Assembly: GCF_012927205.1 (NCBI RefSeq)
Contig: NZ_JABBGC010000002.1
Location: forward strand, 1,302,001-1,366,000
From: Chitinophaga fulva
GTDB taxonomy: Bacteria; Bacteroidota; Bacteroidia; Chitinophagales; Chitinophagaceae
Direction: 5' to 3'
Length of the DNA: 64,000 nt
Of this stretch, positions 25,101 through 34,100 are shown in pieces. Position 1 is the first letter of the stretch, and each line of letters opens with the position of its first letter. The notes beneath the pieces were generated by a model, which worked only from the letters and a program-made list of their open reading frames with translations, made no database searches and was not told the DNA's origin. The position numbers and the translations under genes were made by a program.

Positions 25101-28100
25101 ACCAGCACCAGCAAATGTTTTTGATGGTCTATACGCAGCAGATGCGCCCGCAGCAGGTGATCGCGCGACAGGTCAAACGGGGTACGTACCAGCTCACCGA
25201 GATAAGCTTCGCGAGTTGCTTCGTTCGTATATTCATCTACGTTATCTATCACGTCCAGCGTCCAGGTATCTGTGGGCTGTATTTCCTGGTACACATTTCC
25301 ATCATCTTCCTTCATCACAGACCGGAGCACTTCATGGCGGTTGACAAGCGTTTGCAGGCTGCGTTCCAACGCGACTACGTTCAGGTCGCCATTAAGCAGC
25401 AACAGCTGCGGGATATGGTATTGAACGCTGCCTTCCAGCTGATGTATGAACCACAGCCGTTCCTGGCTGAAGGACAATGGAATCCGCGGGCCTCTGGCCT
25501 GCGCCGTCAGTGCCGGCGCGGCGGGTTGTACCCCGGCCGTTGTGGCCAGCCAGGTGGCCAGCTGCGCTACGGTAGGATGCGCAAACACTGTCCGGATAGG
25601 CACTTCCACCTGCAAACGGCTTCTTACCAGCGCGATGACGCGTACCACCTGCAGGGAGTTACCGCCGCATTCAAAGAAATTATCATATATGCCTGTCTGT
25701 TGTCTGCCCAATACTTCCTGCCAGATAGCTGCCAGTGTTTCTTCCGTAGCATTGCGGGGCGCTACGTATACATTGACCAGGATACTGTTCATATCCGGTA
25801 CCGGTAAAGCATTTTTATCAATCTTACCGTTGGCGGTCAAGGGCAGCTTTTCCAGCGTTACCCACAGCGCTGGCACCATATAGTCCGGCAACCGCTGTTT
25901 CAGGAAGGCAACGGTATCTGCCTTCTGATAATCACCGGCTGGTACTACATAAGCCACCAGCTGACGGTTGCCTTCATGGTCTTTGCGGGCCACAACAACG
26001 GCCTGCTGTACCTGCCCGCTGGCAGCGAGCGCACTTTCGATCTCGCCCAGCTCAATACGATAACCACGTACTTTCACCTGTTCATCAAGGCGGCCAAGGT
26101 ACTCAATGGTGCCATCGGGCAACCACCGGCCGAGGTCTCCCGTTTTGTACAGCTGTGAGCCGGCATGGAATGGATCAGGCACAAATTTCTCCTGTGTGAG
26201 ATCGGGGCGGCCCAGGTAACCCAATGCCAGGCTATCGCCGGAGAGGCATATTTCACCGGCGATACCAGCCGGGCACAGTTTTTCACGACGGTTAAGGATG
26301 TACACCCTGGTATTGCTGACCGGACAGCCAATCACCGGCGCGCGGTCTTTGTCCGCAGCTGTCAGTTCATACCAGGTGGCCACTACGCTGTTCTCCGTAG
26401 GGCCGTAGTTGTTAATGATTTTATAGGACAGACCACTTATATCTGTTGCCGGCAGCTGATCACCGCCGGTCAGCAGGTATTGCAACGGCAGGATTTTGTC
26501 TGCTGCCGCGCGGATAAACTCCTGTACCTGCGCAGTGGAGATAAAGGCATGGGTGAAGCCCTGCTGCCGATGCAATGCTATCAGCGAAGGCATGAGCACA
26601 CGGGTATCATTGTCGGGCAGGTATACATAAGCGCCCGCCGCCAGGTAAGGCCATACTTCCCAGCCGAAAGCGTCGAAGCCTACACCGGAAACAGCCGTGG
26701 CCCTGCTGTGGGCATTGACACGGAAAGCTTCCTGGTGCCAGTGTACCAGGTTACTTAAACCACGATGCGGCACCATGACGCCTTTCGGTTGACCAGTAGA
26801 CCCGGAGGTATAGATCAGGTAAGCCACATGGCCTGCCGTTACTTCCGGCAGCCTGGCAATAGATTTATAGCGGTTGATCGTCTCCCGGTCCACATCCAGC
26901 CGGATGACGGTGAGCTGATCGATCTCCGGTAAACTATCGTTACTCTGGCTATCCGTGATCATCACAGTGGCGCCACTATCGCGCAACATATAACGGATAC
27001 GGTCCAACGGATAAGCCGGGTCCACCGGCACATAAGCCGCACCAGTTCTCATGATGGCCAGCATCGCCATCACGATGTCAGGCGAGCGTTCCAGGCATAC
27101 CGGTACGCGATCTCCTGCTTTTACGCCCTGGCCCAGCAGGTAACGCGCCAGCTGGTCAGCCCTTTCGTCCAGCGTTTTATAAGTCACAGCAGCGGCAGCA
27201 GATGCCAGCGCGGTAGCATTCGGCCGCATGGCCACCTGTGCTGCAAACAATGACAGCATAGTATCTTCAGCCGGATAGGCAACAGTAGTTTGATTAAAAG
27301 CGTGCAACAGCTGTGTTGTTTCTGCGGATGTTACCAGCGCCAACTCATCTATCGCAACGCCCGGCGCCTGCACGATGGCGCGCAGCAGTTGTTCAAAATG
27401 AGCTACCATCCGCTGAATCGTGGATTCGTGGAACAGGTCCAGGCAGTATTCGACACTGCCCATCAGGCCGTCGGTCCCTTCTATCAAAGACCAGCTGAGA
27501 TCGAAACGGGAAGTGGTATGCGCACTTTCCTGTTGCGCCAACGCTAATTTACCCAGCTTCAGGTCTCCTTCTTCGGGCGCGTTCTGTAACACGAACATCA
27601 CCTGGAACAGCGGCGTACGGCTGATATCCCTTTCCCTCACCACAGCATCTACCACCTGTTCGAAAGGTACGTCCTGCTGCTCATAAGCGCCCAGCGTTGT
27701 CTGCTTCACCTGTTGCAATAAAGTGGTAAACGCGGGGTCGTTGCCCAGATCAGTGCGCAACGCGAGTGTATTGATGAAGAAGCCGATCAGTCCTTCTGTT
27801 TCCTGCCGCGTTCTGCCTGCAATAGGTACGCCCACGCAGATATCTTCCTGTCCGCTGTAGCGGTACAACAACACCTTAAAGGCGGCCAGCAGCGTCATAA
27901 ACAAGGTAGTGCCCTGCTGTTGCGACAATGCCTGCAATGCGGCCGACAACTCATGGTCAAACCTAAACGAATACATACTGCCACGGGTACTTTGTACGGC
28001 CGGTCTCGGAAAATCCGTCGGCAGCTGCAACGTTGCGGTACCGGACAGTTTATTTCTCCAGTAGGCCACCTTGTCCTGCAATACGCTGCCTGCAAGGTAT

Positions 28101-31100
28101 TCCCGCTGCCATATGGCGAAGTCGGCGTATTGAATGCCCAATTGCGGTAACGATGGCGTACGGCCTGTTGTCAATGCGTCATACAGTTCCACCAGTTCGC
28201 TGACGATGATGCCGTTTGACCAGGCATCAGACGCAATGTGGTGTTGGGTCACTACCAGCACATATTCTTCCTGCTGTCTTGCGATCAGGTGTGCCCGCAG
28301 CATATAGTCGTTAGCGAGATCGAAAGGTGTATTCACCAAACGGGCGATATAGTCCTGCAAGGCGGTTTCGGCCATGAAGGCTGTACCGGCGATGATCTGT
28401 AGCTGCCAGCCGTCTGCCTCCAATACCCTTTGCCAGGTTTCGGCGCCGTCATGTTCTATAACGGTACGAAGCACTTCATGGCGTTCAATGATCGTTTTCA
28501 GGGCAGTGGCCAGCGCCACGGTGTCCAGCGCGCCTTTCAGCCGCAGTACTGCCGGTACATGATAATGTACGCTACCTTCCATACGGTCAATAAACCAGAG
28601 CCTTTCCTGGCTGAAGGACAGCGGAATGCGGGCCGGTCTTTCTTTCCGTACGATGGCCGGGGCGGACGCCTGTGTTGTCCGTTGGGCCAGCTGGCCTGCC
28701 AATGCCGCTACCGTAGGATAATCAAACACGTCACCGATGGTCACTTCCGCTTCCATTTGTTTACGGATAGCGGAGATCAGGCGGATAGCCAGCAGGGAGT
28801 GTCCTCCCAGTGCAAAGAAATCATCGTATAGGCCCACCTCATCTACCTCCAGCAATACTGACCAGATAGCGGCCAGCTTCTTCTCAGTGGCCGTTTCGGG
28901 CGCCACATATCCCTGTTGTGTTTCGATGGTTTCATCAGGGTCTGGCAGCGCTTTACGGTCTACCTTGCCGTTGGCCATCAATGGGAAACTATCTACTACC
29001 GACCATAATGCAGGATGCATATGATCTGGCAATTCATTTTTCACGTATGCCAGTAAGGCATCTTTGTCCACCCCACTGCCGCGCAGGATGTAAGCGACGA
29101 GACGTTTATCGCCGTTGCGGTCTGGCTTCGCCAGCACTACCGCCTGTTCGGTGAGACCGCTCTTAACGAGCGCATTTTCTATCTCTCCTAATTCCACCCG
29201 GTAACCACGGATCTTCACCTGGTCGTCTGCACGGCCCAGGAAGAGGATATTGCCATCCGGCAGGTATTTCACCAGGTCGCCGGTGCGGTACAGTAAGGAA
29301 GAAACACCGGGCAGGAAACGGTCTGCGACAAACTTTTCGCTGGTCAGCGTTTCCTGGTTCAGATAGCCGGTGGCCACGCCATCGCCGCCGATGTAGAGTT
29401 CTCCCGAAACACCCACAGGGCTTAGCTTTCCGGCAGGCGACACCACGTATATGCGGGTATTGGAGAAGGGCTTACCAATCGGCACCTGTTGTTCGTATAT
29501 CCGTTCGGGTTGAACAATATGTATCAGTTTTCCGATAGTCGTTTCCGTTGGGCCGTAGTGGTTCACTACAGTGCAATTACTGCCTGATGCCCGAATAGTG
29601 GTTATCACACCGGCATCCAGCGCTTCTCCGCCAAAAATGAGCAATTTCCGGGGCAGCAGCAGGTTGCCTGGCAACGACAACGCTTTCCAGTGGGAAGGCA
29701 CTATTTTGATGCAGTCCACCGGATGTGCCGCAAAGTAGGCAGCGATCCGTTCCGCATCATTCACCGCGTCTTTGGTGAAAACATGCAATGCTCCGCCGGT
29801 GGCCAGCGCACCAAATACCACGGTGTTGCCCAGGTCGGTGGCAATGCTGGACATGAGGCCGAAAGAACGGCTCTCTTCCAGCGGCAGCGCATGTTTCAGT
29901 CCGTATACATAATCCATCAGGTTCTGATGCGTAACGATCACGCCTTTCGGATTACCGGTACTGCCGGAAGTGTAAATCACGTACACCGGTTGCCCGTGTA
30001 TCCATTCCCGTGCCATCCGTGTGGCGGGCATGGTGTCCAGTATCGCAGCGTCATCGTCGAGCGTAATTACCTCCTGGCCTGCCAATGGTAGTTTGCCGGC
30101 GCAGGCATGATTGGTCACAATTACCTTGGCCTTTGTATCGGCCAGCATAAAGGCGACCCTTTCTGCCGGGAAATCCGGATCGATGGGCACATAAGCGCCA
30201 CCTGCTTTCAGGATGCCCAGCAATGCGACCAGGATGTCGGCAGACCGTTCCAGGTACAAAGGCACCAGTGAACCGGTCGTCACACCTTTGCCACGGAGAT
30301 AATGTGCCAGTTGCGTGGCCCGTTTGTCCAGCTGGCTGTAGGTCAGCACCAGCTCTTCACAGCGCACGGCGGTTTGTTCCGGCACACGGTCGGCCTGTGC
30401 TTCAAATATATCAATGAGGGTAGTATGCGCCGGATAGGCTACCGTAGCGGTATTCAGCAGCTGTTGTTTTTCTGTGGGCGTGAGCAGCTCAATGTCCTGG
30501 ATAGTTTCCGCTACACCGGTAGCTACCTGTTGTAATACCTGTTTAAAATGCCCGGTAATCGCTTCGAGATAATGATCATCCAGCAATGCTGTATTGTAAG
30601 CAAATACCAGGCTGGTTTCTGTGGAAATGCTGATGATGATGGTCAACGGATAGTTGGTATGCGGATGTGTCTCCACATACTTTACCTTCAGTTGCCATTC
30701 TTTTGCGTTGACCACTTCATTTACCGGGTAGTTCTGGAAAGTGATAGAGCTGTCAAACAGGTCTCCGTTGACGCCCGCCCATTGTTGGACCTCCTGCAGG
30801 TTATTATATTGATGCTCCCTGTTAAGCAGCTGACCGGCCTGTATCTGTTTTAACCAGTCGATGATGTTGCTGCTTTCGTCTACCGCGGTATGCAACGGCA
30901 ACGTATTAATATACAGCCCCACTCCTTTTTCCGCACTGGCCAGGCTGTCCGGGCGCCCGGAAACGGTGACACCGTAGGCAACGTTGCGGTGACCGGTATA
31001 GGCATATAACAGGTACGCCCATACGCCCTGCATCAGCGTATTCACCGTAATATGGTGACGCTGTGCAAAGCGGGACAGCTGCTGCGTGAAGGCTGCATCC

Positions 31101-34100
31101 AGCACCAGTTTCCGGTTATGGTAAGCTCCTACGCCTTTGGTACGCGCGGTGGTATTACCGATAAAAGGCAACAGGGTGGCTTCATTCAGCTCGTGCAGGT
31201 ATCCTTTCCAGTAACGTTCCGTTTCTGCCTTATCCTGGCGGTCCAGGTACCGGATGTATTCTTCAAAATGATCTTCTTTCAGTGAGGGCAGGGTGCTACC
31301 GGTAAGCAAGGCATCATAGCCCACCAGCAAACCTTCTATCAGGACAGACAATGACCAGCCATCCAGCAGGATGTGATGGAAAGTCCATAACATCCGGAAG
31401 TTGTTTTCGTGCAGGCGTACCAGTGTGATGCGCGTCAGCGGCGCTTCGGTGAAATCAAATCCCTTCCGCAGATCGGTCGCCAGCAACTCCTGGTATAACC
31501 TGTTTTGTTCATCCTCATCAAAAGCGGTATAGTCCAGTATCTCCACGGGCAGCTTTACCTTTTTGTAAACACATTGCACGGGAATACTGAAACGGTCGTA
31601 ATAAAAGGCCGTGCGCAGGATGCTATGTTTCTCCAGCAGCAGGTCCCAGCTTTTCACGAAGGCATCCACGTGCAGGTCGTCTATATCCACGGTCATCTGC
31701 TCGGTGTAAGTACCGCCTTCTGCTGCATAGAGGTTATGGAAGAGCATCCCCTCCTGCAGGCCGCTCAACCGGTACAGGCTCTCCACCTGGTCGCGCCGGG
31801 GCGCGCCGTTGTGCGCAGCATCGAGGAAACTGTCCAGTTCATCGTTGGATACCCACGCACCCAGACCATAGTCGGATGGCGTGAACACCGGCGTTTGTAC
31901 GGTTACGCAATGCGCCACCAGCTGTTCCAGCTGCGACAGGTATTCCTTGGCCAGCCGGGCAATGGTGGCCGCCTCAAAATGCCCGGTGCTATAGTTCCAG
32001 TCAAGATGCAACTGTCCATCTCTTACCAGGCCGGTCACGGTCAACAGCTCCTGCAGCGGGAAAGCCGGGGCTGTGTCTGCGCCGGATGACTCCGAGGCGC
32101 CAGTGAACAGGCCTGCTTCATCCTTCAGGTTATCAGTCTGACCGAGATAGTTGAACACCACGTTCCACGGATTAGCTCCCTGCAACGCGGGTATTTTATT
32201 AAGATATTTCAGGACACCATATCCCAAACCCTTGTCAGGGATACTCCGTAGCTGTTCTTTAACAGCCTTCAGTGCCTCTCCTGCGTGAGGGTGGTTGCCC
32301 GGTTCCAGCAATACGGGGAACAAGTTGGTAAACCATCCTACCGTGCGGCTGGTATCAATCTGTTTATTGATGTCTTCCCTGCCATGGCCTTCCAGTCCGA
32401 TAATGACGGCGGACTCGTTGTTCCATGCTGATAAAGTGAGTGCCAGGGCCGTCAGCAGCACATCATTGATCTCCGTATGATAAGCTTTGGAGGTATCTTT
32501 CAACAGTTGACGGGTAACATCTGTGCCCAGCTGCGCGGAATAACTTCCTACATCCGACACCGTTACCGCACCTGTAATCGTCTTGTCAGTTTTTAATGTC
32601 AGTGATTGTTGTGCCACCTTCTCCCAGTAGGCCACCTGCGACAGTCCGCGTTGCGACATACCGTAGTCTGTCAGTGCCTGTTGCCATTGACGATAAGAAG
32701 AAGTTTTCTGCTCCGGTTGTTGGCCTTGCAGCAACAGTTGCAGGTCTTCCAGCAGGATACGCCAGGAAACGGCATCTACGGCCAGGTGATGAACAACGAT
32801 AAACAGCCTGTTGGCCGCTTCTGTTTCCGGTGTAAGTATCAACACTGCTTTTACCAGTGTTCCTTTTTTGATGTCCAGGCTTGCCTGATAACGGTCGGCA
32901 GTGGCGGTAACGGCAGCCGGCAGTTGCTTCGGTGCTACGCCGCGCAGGTCGGCCACTTCCACCGCTCCTTCAAAAGTACCATATGCTTGTTGCCATACAC
33001 CATCCTGCTGCTGATATACAAAACGCAACGCATCATGATGGCTGACCAGCTGTTGTATAGCCGGTGTGAGCGTTTCGGCAGACACTTTTTTATCTATTCC
33101 CAGTAATACGCTTTGGTTAAAATGATTCACCGCAGCGGTGTCGAGATTCAACAACCATTGCTGAATAGGCAATAGTCCGCTGGCGCCGGTGAGCGTTCCC
33201 TGTTCGCCTGTAGCGGCACGACCGGCATTCGTTTGTATATGAGCGGCCAGCGCGGCGATGTGCTGATGCACAAATATGTCTCTCGGCTGCAGTTCATAAC
33301 CCGCGCGCCGTATCCGGCCTACTGCCTGAATGGTGATGATAGAATCCCCACCGAGTTCAAAGAAGTTGTTGTATATCCCTACCTGTTGCACGCCCAGCAG
33401 CTCCTGCCACACAGAGGCCAATGCTTCTTCGATGGTATTGCGGGGCGCCACGTAGCTGGCAGTGGCAGCACTTTCCAGCGCCGGCTCCGGCAATGCTCTT
33501 TTATCGATTTTTCCGTTGGCAGTGACCGGGAATTTGTCCATGGGCACAATCTGGGAAGGCACCATGTATTCCGGTAATTTCGCCTTCAGATAGCTGACCA
33601 GCTGGTCTTTATCCAACGTATCAACGGGCACCACATAGGCCACCAGTCTCTTAGTGCCTTTATCGTCCGTTTTGACTACCACCACACCCTGCGCTACCGC
33701 AGGGAAGGTCAGCAGTATATTTTCTATTTCGCCCGGTTCTATGCGGTGGCCACGGATTTTCACCTGGTCATCGATACGGCCCAGGTACATAATGTTGCCA
33801 TCAGGCTGCCAGCGGGCACGGTCGCCGGTACGATAAAGCTTTTCTTCCGGATTATCGCTGAAAGGATGGGGAACGAATTTCTCCGCAGTCAGTTCCGGCC
33901 GGTCGAGGTAACCGAGGGCCAGGCCGGCACCGCCCACATACAGTTCTCCGGACACCCCTACAGGCACTAATTGCTGTGCGCTGTCCAGCACGTAGGCCGT
34001 GCGATTATTGAGCGGTACCCCTATGGGTGTATTGGGAATAAGTCCCTTGCTGTTGATATGATAACTTAAAGAGAAAGTCGTATTCTCCGTAGGTCCGTAA

